Assembly: GCA_041688015.1 (NCBI GenBank)
Contig: JBDNIY010000001.1
Coordinates: forward strand, 783,063-847,062
Direction: 5' to 3'
DNA length: 64,000 nt
DNA from: Parvibaculum sp041688015
GTDB taxonomy: Bacteria > Pseudomonadota > Alphaproteobacteria > Parvibaculales > Parvibaculaceae
The position numbers were made by a program, and so were the translations under genes. Numbering within the stretch: position 1 is the stretch's first letter; every line of letters begins with the position of its first letter. Under the pieces are notes generated by a model. That model saw only the letters and a list, made by a program, of their open reading frames with translations. It had not been told where the DNA came from and made no database searches. Below, piece by piece: positions 51,213 to 59,541 of this stretch.

Positions 51213-51602
51213 TTAAACGCGCCGACGCTTGGGCGGACGGCAACCATTATGCGGAATGGGCGTTACGTCACGGATCGTCGTGACGGTAAAACCAACCGAC
51301 TGCAACGCACGTAGCGCAGACTCACGCCCCGAACCCGGCCCCGTTACCTCAACTTCGAGGGTGCGCATCCCGTGTTCCATCGCCTTCTTGCCCGCATCTT
51401 CAGCGGCCATCTGGGCTGCAAAAGGTGTGGATTTACGGCTACCTTTAAAGCCCATGATCCCGGCCGACGACCAAGCAATCGCGTTGCCCTGCGCATCAGT
51501 AATCGTGATCATGGTGTTGTTGAACGAAGAATTCACGTGGGCGACGCCCGACGAGATATTCTTGCGTTCCTTACGCTTAACGCGTGTCTTTTCCTTGGCC
51601 AT
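51213..51602 (-). CDS. rpsK: 30S ribosomal protein S11
   Basis: The 129-residue protein has GVAHVNSSFNNTMITITDAQGNAIAWSSAGIMGFKGSRKSTPFAAQMAAEDAG and ends RDVTPIPHNGCRPPKRRRV, the invariant S11 C-terminus that contacts the 3' end of 16S rRNA. I start at the ATG before AKEKTRVKRKERKN; a TTG three codons earlier is unlikely. It follows rpsM. Confidence 0.99.
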   Translation of the reverse strand: MAKEKTRVKRKERKNISSGVAHVNSSFNNTMITITDAQGNAIAWSSAGIMGFKGSRKSTPFAAQMAAEDAGKKAMEHGMRTLEVEVTGPGSGRESALRALQSVGFTVTTIRDVTPIPHNGCRPPKRRRV

Positions 51603-51659
51603 CCGTCTCAAACCTTAAATACGCCCGAGCAAGCCGCTCGTGCAAAAATACCGAGTGAC

Positions 51660-52028
51660 TTACTTCTTCTTGCCAGCAATCGCCTTGGCCGGCCCCTTGC
51701 GGGTGCGCGCATTAGTATGCGTGCGCTGACCATGAACCGGCAGGCCCTTGCGATGGCGCAAGCCGCGATAGCAGCCAAGGTCCATCAGGCGTTTGATGTT
51801 TATTGCGACGTCACGTCGCAGATCGCCTTCGACCATATATTCCTGATCGATTGATTCACGGATCTGAATAACTTCCGAATCCGTCAACTGATTCACGCGG
51901 CGTTCGGCAGGAATGCCCACTTTTCCGCAGATTTCCGATGCCTTGGCATCGCCAATGCCATGAATATAGGTCAGTGCAATAACGACCCGCTTATTCGTCG
52001 GGATGTTGACACCAGCAATACGAGCCAC
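51660..52028 (-). CDS. rpsM: 30S ribosomal protein S13
   Basis: The 122-residue protein begins ARIAGVNIPTNKRVVIALTYIHGIGDAKASEICGKVGI and ends RTHTNARTRKGPAKAIAGKKK, the Arg/Lys-rich tail that reaches the P-site tRNA. It is the first gene of the rpsM-rpsK-rpoA-rplQ group. A near-consensus promoter stands upstream, so this group can be made apart from the spc genes. rpmJ and infA are absent between secY and rpsM, as is usual in this class. Confidence 0.99.
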   Translation of the reverse strand: MARIAGVNIPTNKRVVIALTYIHGIGDAKASEICGKVGIPAERRVNQLTDSEVIQIRESIDQEYMVEGDLRRDVAINIKRLMDLGCYRGLRHRKGLPVHGQRTHTNARTRKGPAKAIAGKKK

Positions 52029-52211
52029 TTCTATTCTCCTGCTTCCAGCGCCAGAAACTCAGTTTCGGCGCAAGCCTCACGTCACACATGAGGGAATCGC
52101 TTAAGCAACGGTTACGTCAAAACCCGGTAGAACCACATAAAATCCGCGGAATTCCGCCAATTTTTGGCCCAAACCGGTCATCAACTTAACAACACCGTCA
52201 CGAAGGCCGGG

Positions 52212-52239
52212 ATTATAGGATTTAACCCCGCTCCGTCAA
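52212..52239 (-). promoter_or_regulatory. sigma-70 promoter before rpsM
   Basis: On the minus strand, TTGACG (52239-52234), 16 bases and TATAAT (52217-52212) make an almost perfect promoter just past the adk stop. Transcription would start near 52205 and leave a leader of about 175 bases before rpsM. It gives the alpha-operon genes their own promoter inside the superoperon. Confidence 0.8.
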
Positions 52240-52243
52240 CCGC

Positions 52244-52840
52244 TTAAGCCTGCTTCCCCATTTTCTTCGTCAGTCCGAGAACCGCTTCAATTTGGCGGGT
52301 CACGTCGTCCATATCGCTCATCCCGTCAACGCCTTTAAGGACGCCGCGCGACTTGTAGTAGGCGGCCAAAGGGGCCGTCTGTTCATGATAAACCGTCAGA
52401 CGCTTTGCCAGCGCCTCGGCATTGTCGTCGGCACGCGGGCCGCCAGCAGTCTGCGCCGCGCGCGCTTCGATACGGCCGAGCAAAATCTTGTCGTCCACTC
52501 CTAACTCAACCACAGCGTCGAGTTTAACGCCACGCCCTGCCAGCATGGCGTCCAGCGCTTCAGCCTGCGCCACATTGCGTGGAAACCCGTCCAAAATGTA
52601 GCCACTCTTGGCATCCGGCTGCGTAATGCGATCCGAAATGATGCCGACCACAACTTCGTCGGGCACCATATCGCCACGCGCCATAATGGCCTCAGCCTGC
52701 TTGCCGACCTCTGTGCCCGCCTTGACCGCCGCGCGCAACATGTCGCCGGTGGAAAGCTGGATGAAGCCATAAGCCTCTTGCAGACGCTGGGCTTGTGTAC
52801 CCTTGCCCGCGCCGGGTGGTCCAAGGAGGATCAGTTTCAT
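52244..52840 (-). CDS. adk: adenylate kinase, short-lid type
   Basis: Adenylate kinase interconverts ATP, AMP and ADP. The 198-residue protein has the P-loop GPPGAGKGTQ (8-17), the AMP-binding FIQLSTGDMLRAAVKAGTEVG and GYILDGFPRNVAQAEALD segments, and RIEARAAQTAGGPRADDNAEALAKRL. The lid is short and has no Cys zinc site (about 20 residues less than E. coli-type enzymes), as in many alphaproteobacteria. Its start overlaps the secY stop by 4 bases (ATGA). Confidence 0.98.
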   Translation of the reverse strand: MKLILLGPPGAGKGTQAQRLQEAYGFIQLSTGDMLRAAVKAGTEVGKQAEAIMARGDMVPDEVVVGIISDRITQPDAKSGYILDGFPRNVAQAEALDAMLAGRGVKLDAVVELGVDDKILLGRIEARAAQTAGGPRADDNAEALAKRLTVYHEQTAPLAAYYKSRGVLKGVDGMSDMDDVTRQIEAVLGLTKKMGKQA

Positions 52841-54168
52841 CGGCGCCCGCCGCGCAGTTTTGATTTTTTGATAAGGCCTTCATACTGGTGGGCCAGCAGA
52901 TGGCTCTGGATTTGCGCCACCGTATCCATCGTCACCGAGACAACGATCAACAGCGATGTGCCCCCGAAATAGAACGGCACTTTATATTGAGCAACGAGGA
53001 ACTCAGGCAGCAAACAAACCAGCACGAGATAGACGGCGCCTACAGCTGTCAGACGGGTCAACACATAGTCGATATAGGCTGCCGTGCGCTCACCAGGCCG
53101 AATGCCGGGAATGAAACCGCCGTATTTCTTAAGATTATCCGCGGTGTCCTTCGGATTGAAGACAATGGCGGTATAGAAGAAAGCGAAAAACACGATGCCC
53201 GCCCCATAGGTCAGCATGTAAAGCGGCTGGCCATGACCGAGCCATGCCGTGACTGTATTCAGCCAGTCGGGGCCCTGCCCAGCGGTGAAATTGGCCACGG
53301 TGATCGGCAAAAGAAGAAGCGATGAGGCAAAGATCGGCGGAATGACGCCTGACGTATTGAGCTTCAACGGCAGATGCGAGCTGTCGCCACCATACATCTT
53401 GTTGCCGACCTGTCGCTTGGGATATTGCACAATCAATCGTCGCTGCGCGCGCTCGATAAACACGATGCCCATAATGACAGAAATGATCATGACGATCAGG
53501 ATGAAGATGACGCCCGTCGAAATAGCGCCCTGACGTCCCAACTCCAAGGTACCCGCAATAGCCGTGGGAAGTTGCGCGACAATGCCTGCCATAATGATCA
53601 ACGAGATACCGTTGCCAACACCGCGCGCGGTGACCTGCTCACCAAGCCACATCAGAAATATGGTGCCACCAACCAGCGTGATGACCGTGGTGGAACGAAA
53701 GAAGAAGCCGGGATCAATCACCACATGCTGCGCGCCCTCAAGCCCCACGGCAATGCCGTAGCCTTGCAGCGCTGCGAGGAGCACCGTGCCGTAACGCGTA
53801 TATTGGTTGATGGTCTGCTGGCCCTGCGTCCCTTCCTTCTTCAGCGCCTCAAGGTGAGGCGAGACGGAAGTCATGAGCTGAATGATAATGGACGCCGAAA
53901 TATACGGCATGATGGCGAGCGCAAAAATCGCCATGCGACCGACAGCGCCACCAGCAAACATGTCGAACACGCCAAGAATACCTGACGATTGCTGCTTGAA
54001 CACCTGAGCCAACGCCGTCGGGTCAATGCCAGGCAGCGGAATATAGGTGCCTAAACGATAGACGATCAGCGCGCCCAACGTGAACCAGATGCGCTTCTTC
54101 AGTTCATCGGCCTTCGCAAAGGCAGAGAAATTCAGATTTGCTGCAAGCTGTTCTGCCGCCGATGCCAT
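52837..54168 (-). CDS. secY: preprotein translocase subunit SecY
   Basis: SecY is the channel subunit of the SecYEG translocon in the inner membrane. The 443-residue protein has ten hydrophobic helices, the plug region near LPGIDPTALAQVFKQQSSGILGVFDMFAGGAVGRMAIFALAIMPYISASIIIQLM, and the cytosolic loops RRLIVQYPKRQVGNKMYGGDSSHLPLKLNTSGVIPPIFASS and NLKKYGGFIPGIRPG typical of SecY. It follows rplO by 68 bases and overlaps adk. Nothing is unusual in length or motifs. Confidence 0.99.
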   Translation of the reverse strand: MASAAEQLAANLNFSAFAKADELKKRIWFTLGALIVYRLGTYIPLPGIDPTALAQVFKQQSSGILGVFDMFAGGAVGRMAIFALAIMPYISASIIIQLMTSVSPHLEALKKEGTQGQQTINQYTRYGTVLLAALQGYGIAVGLEGAQHVVIDPGFFFRSTTVITLVGGTIFLMWLGEQVTARGVGNGISLIIMAGIVAQLPTAIAGTLELGRQGAISTGVIFILIVMIISVIMGIVFIERAQRRLIVQYPKRQVGNKMYGGDSSHLPLKLNTSGVIPPIFASSLLLLPITVANFTAGQGPDWLNTVTAWLGHGQPLYMLTYGAGIVFFAFFYTAIVFNPKDTADNLKKYGGFIPGIRPGERTAAYIDYVLTRLTAVGAVYLVLVCLLPEFLVAQYKVPFYFGGTSLLIVVSVTMDTVAQIQSHLLAHQYEGLIKKSKLRGGRR

Positions 54169-54236
54169 TTAGAACCTACCCTGTACGCCGCATAAAGACC
54201 GGCGGAACAACTGTCCCGCCTGCATCATGGTCGGTA

Positions 54237-54734
54237 TTATTCTGCTGCCGGCTTCTTCTTGGAAACAGGCACCTTGCGTTCGATAACCTGCACAGAACCA
54301 CCCGCCTTTTCGACAGCAGCCTTAGCTGATTCCGACACACCTGCAACGACGAAATTAACCTTCGCCTTCAACTCACCGGTTGCCATCAGACGAACGCCAG
54401 CCTTGGGACGACGCAACACGCCGCCAGCCACCAGGGCTGCCACATCGACCGTCGCCTTCGCGTCGATCTTGCCTGCGTCAATCGCCTCTTGGACCTTGCC
54501 CACGTTGATGACGTTGTAATCCAAGCGGAAAATGTTTTTGAAGCCACGCTTAGGCAAGCGCATATGAATCGGCATCTGGCCGCCTTCGTAGCCCTTGATC
54601 GCCACACCGGAACGTGAGGTCTGACCCTTGACGCCGCGGCCGCCGGTCTTGCCTTTGGTGGAGCCAATGCCACGACCAACGCGAATACGCGGGCGGCGGG
54701 CGCCTTCATTGTCGATAATTTCGTTCAGTTTCAT
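54237..54734 (-). CDS. rplO: 50S ribosomal protein L15
   Basis: The 165-residue protein starts KLNEIIDNEGARRPRIRVGRGIGSTKGKTGGRGVKGQTSRSG, the Gly-rich rRNA-binding part of L15, and has GGQMPIHMRLPKRGF and LVAGGVLRRPKAGVRLMATGELKAKVNFVVAGVSESAKAAVEKAGGSV. The C-terminus VSKKKPAAE is a short Lys-rich tail. Position between rpmD and secY is standard. Confidence 0.99.
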   Translation of the reverse strand: MKLNEIIDNEGARRPRIRVGRGIGSTKGKTGGRGVKGQTSRSGVAIKGYEGGQMPIHMRLPKRGFKNIFRLDYNVINVGKVQEAIDAGKIDAKATVDVAALVAGGVLRRPKAGVRLMATGELKAKVNFVVAGVSESAKAAVEKAGGSVQVIERKVPVSKKKPAAE

Positions 54735-54767
54735 CGGAATGCCTCGTGAGCCAAAAGCTCAAACAAA

Positions 54768-54971
54768 TTAAGCCTCATCCACAACGCGGATAAGATGGGC
54801 CACTTTTCTGATCATGCCACGAACCGCTGGCGTGTCTTCCAACGTCTTGGTCCGGCGCATCTTGTTCAGACCAAGACCCACCAGCGTCTGACGCTGGTCA
54901 GGCTGCCGCCGAAGCGGGCTGCCGGTCTGCTGAACGGTCACTGTCTTACCGCCGCTCTTTTTCGCTGACAT
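54768..54971 (-). CDS. rpmD: 50S ribosomal protein L30
   Basis: The 67-residue protein matches L30: KTVTVQQTGSPLRRQPDQRQTLVGLGLNKMRRTKTLEDTPAVRGMIRKVAHLIRVV. The N-terminal SAKKSGG extension is common in this class. It lies between rpsE and rplO on one transcript. Confidence 0.98.
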   Translation of the reverse strand: MSAKKSGGKTVTVQQTGSPLRRQPDQRQTLVGLGLNKMRRTKTLEDTPAVRGMIRKVAHLIRVVDEA

Positions 54972-54995
54972 TTCCCGATTCCTCTAATTCAATTC

Positions 54996-55550
54996 TTACT
55001 CGGCACTGATATCAGCGGCGCCATCGGCACGGCGACCGACAATGTCGGACACCTTCTTGCCGCGACGCGCTGCAACCATGCGCGGGCTCTGTTCATGCTT
55101 CAGTGCGTCGAACGTCGCGCGCACCATGTTATAGGGGTTGGACGAGCCGAGCGACTTAGCAACCACGTCCTGCACGCCCAGCGTCTCAAAGACAGCGCGC
55201 ATTGGGCCACCAGCGATAATGCCCGTACCAGCAGGAGCCGCACGCAACACAACGCGACCGGCGCCATGGCGACCGTCAATGTCGTGATGCAATGTCCGGC
55301 CTTCACGCAGCGGCACACGGATCATAGCGCGCTTAGCGGCTTCCGTTGCCTTACGGATGGCTTCAGGGACTTCGCGCGCCTTGCCATGACCAAAGCCAAC
55401 GCGGCCCTTCTGGTCACCAACGACGACAAGCGCCGCAAAGCCGAAACGACGGCCACCCTTGACGACCTTGGCGACGCGATTAATATGGACAAGCTTGTCC
55501 ACAAATTCGCTGTCGCGTTCTTCCCGGTCTCGTGATCTTTCGCGTGCCAC
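54996..55550 (-). CDS. rpsE: 30S ribosomal protein S5
   Basis: The 184-residue protein has the S5 double-stranded-RNA-binding domain LVHINRVAKVVKGGRRFGFAALVVVGDQKGRVGFGHGKAREVPEAIRKATEAAKRAMIRV and the second domain RAAPAGTGIIAGGPMRAVFETLGVQDVVAKSLGSSNPYNMVRATFDAL. The first 16 residues are charged (RERSRDREERD), an extension seen in alphaproteobacteria. It follows rplR by 30 bases. Confidence 0.99.
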   Translation of the reverse strand: MARERSRDREERDSEFVDKLVHINRVAKVVKGGRRFGFAALVVVGDQKGRVGFGHGKAREVPEAIRKATEAAKRAMIRVPLREGRTLHHDIDGRHGAGRVVLRAAPAGTGIIAGGPMRAVFETLGVQDVVAKSLGSSNPYNMVRATFDALKHEQSPRMVAARRGKKVSDIVGRRADGAADISAE

Positions 55551-55580
55551 AGATAATTCCTCTTAAATAGAACGGCGCCG

Positions 55581-55934
55581 TTAAAAGTTCAGGCCGCCTT
55601 CACGGGCGCCTTCAGCAAGCGCTTTGACGCGCCCGTGATAGATGTAGCCACCGCGATCGAATACAACGTCCTTGACGCCCTTCTCGGCCGCGCGCTCAGC
55701 GACGAGCTTGCCGACTTCGGATGCGCCGCCAATATTGCAGCCTTTTGCCGCAAAGCCTTCTTCCATGGAAGAGGCCGCCGCAACCGTCACGCCCTGCACA
55801 TCGTCGATGATCTGCGCATAAATATGCTTCGACGAACGATGAACCGAGAGGCGAAGCCGCGCATTTGCTGCTTTCGCAAGCTTGATGCGGTTTCGCTGCG
55901 TCCGGCGCTGAAGATGATTTTTGAATTTGCTCAT
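55581..55934 (-). CDS. rplR: 50S ribosomal protein L18
   Basis: The 117-residue protein has RNRIKLAKAANARLRLSVHRSSKHIYAQIIDDVQGVTVAAASSME and VAERAAEKGVKDVVFDRGGYIYHGRVKALAEGAREGGLNF, the L18 core that binds 5S rRNA. I use the second ATG (SKFKNHLQRR follows), which is better spaced from AAGG than the first, two codons earlier. Confidence 0.98.
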   Translation of the reverse strand: MSKFKNHLQRRTQRNRIKLAKAANARLRLSVHRSSKHIYAQIIDDVQGVTVAAASSMEEGFAAKGCNIGGASEVGKLVAERAAEKGVKDVVFDRGGYIYHGRVKALAEGAREGGLNF

Positions 55935-55945
55935 AGCCATTCGCC

Positions 55946-56479
55946 TTATTTCTTCTTGCCTTCCTTACGGAAGATGAATTCGCCGGCGTATTTCACGCCC
56001 TTGCCCTTATAGGGTTCCGGCTCGCGATAGGCGCGGATTTCCGCGGCCACCTGGCCAACTTGCTGTTTGTCCATGCCCGACACTGAAATTTCAGTGGGCT
56101 TGGCCACCTTCACTTCAATACCTGCCGGGATGTCATAGAGCACTTCATGGCTGAAACCCAGATTGAGCTGGAGCTTCTTGCCCTGCAATGCGGCGCGATA
56201 CCCAACACCGTTGATCTCCAGGTTCTTCGTGAAGCCGGTCGAAACACCTGTCACCAAGTTTTGCACCAGCGTCCGCGACAAACCCCACATCGCACGGGCG
56301 CGCTGCGTATCTTCGCGCGGCGCCACAATGATGCCGTCTTCGCCTTGTGACACGGCCACGTCATCGACGAGCGTCAGCTTAAGCTCACCCTTCGGACCCT
56401 TCACAGCCACTTCTTGTCCATTGAGGGTCACGGTGACCCCTTTGACAATCTCGATGGGCTTCTTACCAATTCTCGACAT
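55946..56479 (-). CDS. rplF: 50S ribosomal protein L6
   Basis: The 177-residue protein begins SRIGKKPIEIVKGVTVTLNGQEVAVKGPKGELKLTLVDDV and ends in EPYKGKGVKYAGEFIFRKEGKKK, the C-terminal L6 motif near the sarcin-ricin loop. ALQGKKLQLNLGFSHEVLYDIPAGIEV is the second duplicated domain. Length and context are normal. Confidence 0.99.
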   Translation of the reverse strand: MSRIGKKPIEIVKGVTVTLNGQEVAVKGPKGELKLTLVDDVAVSQGEDGIIVAPREDTQRARAMWGLSRTLVQNLVTGVSTGFTKNLEINGVGYRAALQGKKLQLNLGFSHEVLYDIPAGIEVKVAKPTEISVSGMDKQQVGQVAAEIRAYREPEPYKGKGVKYAGEFIFRKEGKKK

Positions 56480-56529
56480 GACAGTCTCTTTCCGTCGTCT
56501 CTATCTTGAGTGTCGTTCTCTAAACCGTC

Positions 56530-56928
56530 TTAGAAGACGCGACAGAGAACCTCACCACCAACATTTTTTTCACGTGCGGCGGCATCTGACATGATTCCCT
56601 TCGGAGTCGAAAGGATTGTGATGCCAAGGCCATTGTGAACAGTCGGGATTGTTGTCACACCCGAATAAACACGCCGCCCTGGCGTAGACACACGCTCGAT
56701 CAATTCGATGACCGGTCGGCCTTCATTGTATTTGAGTTCAATCTCGAACTCGCTCTTACCGTTGGGGAAATCAACCTTGGCATAGCCACGGATGAAACCT
56801 TCATCGGCCAGAACATCGAGCACCCAGCCGCGCACCTTCGAAGCGGGCGACGCAACTTTGCTTTTGCCTCGAAGTTGAGCATTGCGGATACGGGTGAGCA
56901 TATCGCCCAGTGGATCGGTCATCGTCAT
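56530..56928 (-). CDS. rpsH: 30S ribosomal protein S8
   Basis: The 132-residue protein begins TMTDPLGDMLTRIRNAQLRGKSKVASPASKVRGWVLDVLADEGFIRGYA and ends GLGITILSTPKGIMSDAAAREKNVGGEVLCRVF, the S8 rRNA-binding end. The first or third codon may be the start. In E. coli S8 represses spc translation by binding the rplE start; I did not identify an equivalent structure here. Confidence 0.99.
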   Translation of the reverse strand: MTMTDPLGDMLTRIRNAQLRGKSKVASPASKVRGWVLDVLADEGFIRGYAKVDFPNGKSEFEIELKYNEGRPVIELIERVSTPGRRVYSGVTTIPTVHNGLGITILSTPKGIMSDAAAREKNVGGEVLCRVF

Positions 56929-56942
56929 TTACGAATGTCTCC

Positions 56943-57248
56943 TCACCAGCTCGACTTGACCATGCCAGGGATCTGACCACGGGATGCGAGATCCCGGAGC
57001 GCGATACGCGACATGCGAAGCTTGCGATAATACGACTTGCTACGGCCAGTAAGCTCGCAGCGATTGTGAATACGGGTCTTCGACGAATTCCGCGGAAGTT
57101 CCGACAGCTTCAACTGAGCGTTGAACCGTTCTTCGATCGGAATTTTAATGTCCGTCGTCATCGCCTTCAGCTTTGCCCGTTTGACAGCATATTGAGCTGC
57201 CAGCTTGCGCCGCTTCTGGTCTCTATTAATGGCGCTCTTCTTAGCCAT
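56943..57248 (-). CDS. rpsN: 30S ribosomal protein S14
   Basis: The 101-residue protein starts AKKSAINRDQKRRKLAAQYAVKRAKLKAMTTD and ends RCELTGRSKSYYRKLRMSRIALRDLASRGQIPGMVKSSW. It is the long, zinc-free form: the short form's two CxxC pairs are absent, with only the single Cys in RCELTGR. A zinc-independent S14 suits growth under zinc limitation. It sits between rplE and rpsH. Confidence 0.99.
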   Translation of the reverse strand: MAKKSAINRDQKRRKLAAQYAVKRAKLKAMTTDIKIPIEERFNAQLKLSELPRNSSKTRIHNRCELTGRSKSYYRKLRMSRIALRDLASRGQIPGMVKSSW

Positions 57249-57292
57249 CCAAACCTCCGTCGGGTCTACGATTGTCGCAGACCACAGAAAAC

Positions 57293-57850
57293 TTATTTAG
57301 CGAAAGGGAAATTAAACTCACGCAGTAACTCGCGCGCTTCGTCATCCGTATTCGCCGTCGTGCAGACGATAATGTCCATGCCCCAGACCTGATCGACCTT
57401 GTCATAATCGACTTCCGGGAACACGATATGCTCTTTCAGACCCATGGCGTAGTTGCCACGACCATCAAAACTCTTCGCATTCAGACCGCGAAAATCTCGA
57501 ACGCGCGGCAGCGCAATCGTGACCAAACGGTCCATGAATTCATACATACGATCCTTGCGGAGCGTCACCTTCACACCAACCGGCATGCCTTCGCGCAGCT
57601 TGAACGTCGCAATAGACGTCTTCGCTTTGGTGATGACCGGCTTTTGGCCGGCAATCGCCTGAAGGTCTTCAAAGGCACTTTTGATCTTCTTGCTATCGGC
57701 AACGGCTTCGCCGACGCCCATATTCAGAACGATCTTTTCGATCCGCGGTACCTGAATCTTATTCTGGTATTTCAGACGTTCCTGAAGCGCAGGACGAATG
57801 GTTTCCAGATACTGCGTTTTCAGACGCGGAATGTAGCTAACTTCAGCCAT
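57293..57850 (-). CDS. rplE: 50S ribosomal protein L5
   Basis: The 185-residue protein has YQNKIQVPRIEKIVLNMGVGEAVADSKKIKSAFEDLQAIAGQKPVITKAKTSIATFKLREGMPVGVKVTLR and RVRDFRGLNAKSFDGRGNYAMGLKEHIVFPEVDYDKVDQVWGMDIIVCTTANTDDEARELLREFNFPF. L5 joins 5S rRNA to the central protuberance. Its start overlaps the rplX stop by 8 bases. Confidence 0.99.
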   Translation of the reverse strand: MAEVSYIPRLKTQYLETIRPALQERLKYQNKIQVPRIEKIVLNMGVGEAVADSKKIKSAFEDLQAIAGQKPVITKAKTSIATFKLREGMPVGVKVTLRKDRMYEFMDRLVTIALPRVRDFRGLNAKSFDGRGNYAMGLKEHIVFPEVDYDKVDQVWGMDIIVCTTANTDDEARELLREFNFPFAK

Positions 57851-58160
57851 CGATCATCTCTCCCGACACCTTAGCGACCCGCACTTTGCGACCGTCGTCG
57901 AGCGTCTTGAACCCGACCCGCGACGGCTTGCCCGTCTTGGGATCTTCAATCGCGAGGTTCGACAAATTAATGCGAGCCTCACGCGACACGATGCCGCCCG
58001 TCGTCGTCTGCGACGGCTTGGTGTGCCGCTTCATCATATTCACGCCCTGAACGAGCGCCCGGTTTTCCTTGGGATAGACAGCCAGAACGGCACCCTTCTT
58101 TCCCTTGTCTTTTCCGGTCAGGACGACAACCTTGTCGCCTTTTTTAATTTTCGCCGACAT
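57843..58160 (-). CDS. rplX: 50S ribosomal protein L24
   Basis: The 105-residue protein starts SAKIKKGDKVVVLTGKDKGKKGAVLAVYPKENRALVQGVNMMKRHTKPSQTTTGGIVSREARINLSNLAI, the KOW motif of L24, an early assembly initiator of the large subunit. The ATG shares one base with the rplN stop (TGATG), so the two are coupled. A TTG one codon earlier is less likely. Confidence 0.99.
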   Translation of the reverse strand: MSAKIKKGDKVVVLTGKDKGKKGAVLAVYPKENRALVQGVNMMKRHTKPSQTTTGGIVSREARINLSNLAIEDPKTGKPSRVGFKTLDDGRKVRVAKVSGEMIDG

Positions 58161-58528
58161 CAAAGCACCTCCGGCGCAAGCGATACGATCTTCATGTGGT
58201 TCTTGGCGCGCAACTCGCGTGTCACCGGGCCAAAGATACGCGTGCCGATAGGCTCGCCCTGACCGTTAATGAGCACAGCTGCATTGCGATCGAAGCGGAT
58301 CACGCTGCCATCGGCACGGCGAATTTCCTTCGCAGTGCGCACGACGACAGCTTTCATCACTTCGCCCTTCTTCACCTTACCGCGCGGAATAGCTTCCTTG
58401 ATGCTGACGACAATAATGTCGCCAACGGATGCGTATTTCCGCTTGGAGCCGCCGAGAACTTTAATGCACATCACGCGACGCGCACCGGAGTTGTCGGCTA
58501 CCTCTAGGTTTGTCTCTTGCTGAATCAT
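58160..58528 (-). CDS. rplN: 50S ribosomal protein L14
   Basis: The 122-residue protein has IQQETNLEVADNSGARRVMCIKVLGGSKRKYASVGDIIVVSIKEAIPRGKVKKGEVMKAVVVRTAKEIRRADGSVIRFDRNAAVLIN and ends FGPVTRELRAKNHMKIVSLAPEVL, all invariant L14 features. Its 122-residue length is universal in bacteria. Confidence 0.99.
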   Translation of the reverse strand: MIQQETNLEVADNSGARRVMCIKVLGGSKRKYASVGDIIVVSIKEAIPRGKVKKGEVMKAVVVRTAKEIRRADGSVIRFDRNAAVLINGQGEPIGTRIFGPVTRELRAKNHMKIVSLAPEVL

Positions 58529-58573
58529 GACTTCATCTGCCTTGCTGGAATGAAACCTTAAACCTTGTCAGGC

Positions 58574-58810
58574 TCAGGCTTCGTCCCTGAATACTTCCCA
58601 CTTTTTCAGCTTCGAGATCGGGGCACATTCGCGGATCTTCACGATGTCACCAACCTTCACCGAGTTCGCATCGTCGTGCGCATGATACTTCTTCGAGCTA
58701 CGCACAATTTTTTTGAGCACAGGATCGGAAAAGCGGCGCTCGACCTTCACCACTATCGTCTTGTCGTTCTTGTCGCTGACCACGACGCCTTGCAGGATTC
58801 TCTTAGGCAT
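58574..58810 (-). CDS. rpsQ: 30S ribosomal protein S17
   Basis: The 78-residue protein has PKRILQGVVVSDKNDKTIVVKVERRFSDPVLKKIVRSSKKYHAHDDANSVKVGDIVKIRECAPISKLKKWEV, the S17 OB-fold with the VGDIVKIRECxPxSKxKxW signature. It lies 9 bases behind rpmC and 45 before rplN. Confidence 0.99.
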   Translation of the reverse strand: MPKRILQGVVVSDKNDKTIVVKVERRFSDPVLKKIVRSSKKYHAHDDANSVKVGDIVKIRECAPISKLKKWEVFRDEA

Positions 58811-58819
58811 AATCTATCC

Positions 58820-59023
58820 TCAGCCTTTCGCCGTCGCGTCAACGCGCTGGCGCTGAATGGTTTTGACGCGCGCAATATCGCGACGCACAGCCTTCATGCG
58901 CGATGTCTTTTCCAACTGACCGCTGGCACCCTGAAAGCGCAGGTTGAACTGCTCCTTCTTCAGCTTCAGGAGTTCGTCCTGCAACTGGTCCGGCGTCTTG
59001 TCTTTTACTTCGCTGGCCTTCAT
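58820..59023 (-). CDS. rpmC: 50S ribosomal protein L29
   Basis: The 67-residue protein, KASEVKDKTPDQLQDELLKLKKEQFNLRFQGASGQLEKTSRMKAVRRDIARVKTI, is a two-helix L29. I start at the ATG at 59023, which gives the family's usual length and has AGGGTAAGG before it; a nine-codon upstream extension is open but unlikely. It is at the peptide-exit tunnel. Confidence 0.98.
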   Translation of the reverse strand: MKASEVKDKTPDQLQDELLKLKKEQFNLRFQGASGQLEKTSRMKAVRRDIARVKTIQRQRVDATAKG

Positions 59024-59066
59024 GGCCTTACCCTTTCGTAGCGCCGCCAATAAAGCGGCTTATTCT

Positions 59067-59486
59067 TTAAGCGTGTTCGCCAGGACGAACAACAAAACGT
59101 GTCTTGATCGGCAGCTTTGCCGCACCAAGCATCAAGGCTTCCTGCGCCACCTTCATCGGCACGCCATCGACCTCAAACATGATGCGCCCCGGCTTGACGC
59201 GAGCAGCCCAATATTCAGGCGAACCCTTACCTTTACCCATTCGCACTTCTGTCGGCTTCGACGACACTGGCACGTCCGGGAAAATACGTATCCACACACG
59301 ACCAGCACGCTTCATGTGACGGGTGATCGCGCGGCGAGCCGCCTCAATCTGACGCGCCGTGATACGATCCGGTTCCTGAGCTTTGAGGCCAAAAGCCCCA
59401 AAGTCGAGATTCGTGCCACCCTTAGCATTGCCATGGATGCGGCCCTTATGGGCCTTGCGGAACTTAGTGCGCTTCGGTTGCAACAT
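59067..59486 (-). CDS. rplP: 50S ribosomal protein L16
   Basis: The 139-residue protein begins LQPKRTKFRKAHKGRIHGNAKGGTNLDFGAFGLKAQEPDRITARQIEAARRAITRHMKRAGRVWIRIFPDVPVS and has RMGKGKGSPEYWAARVKPGRIMFEVDGVP, the L16 segment near the A-site. The Arg of the GRVWIRIFPD stretch is the site hydroxylated by YcfD in E. coli; no such enzyme is in the window. Confidence 0.99.
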   Translation of the reverse strand: MLQPKRTKFRKAHKGRIHGNAKGGTNLDFGAFGLKAQEPDRITARQIEAARRAITRHMKRAGRVWIRIFPDVPVSSKPTEVRMGKGKGSPEYWAARVKPGRIMFEVDGVPMKVAQEALMLGAAKLPIKTRFVVRPGEHA

Positions 59487-59541
59487 GATCGAAACTCTTC
59501 TTTATCGCTCAATTCTAATCGGTAGACCTGACCCTAAGGTC

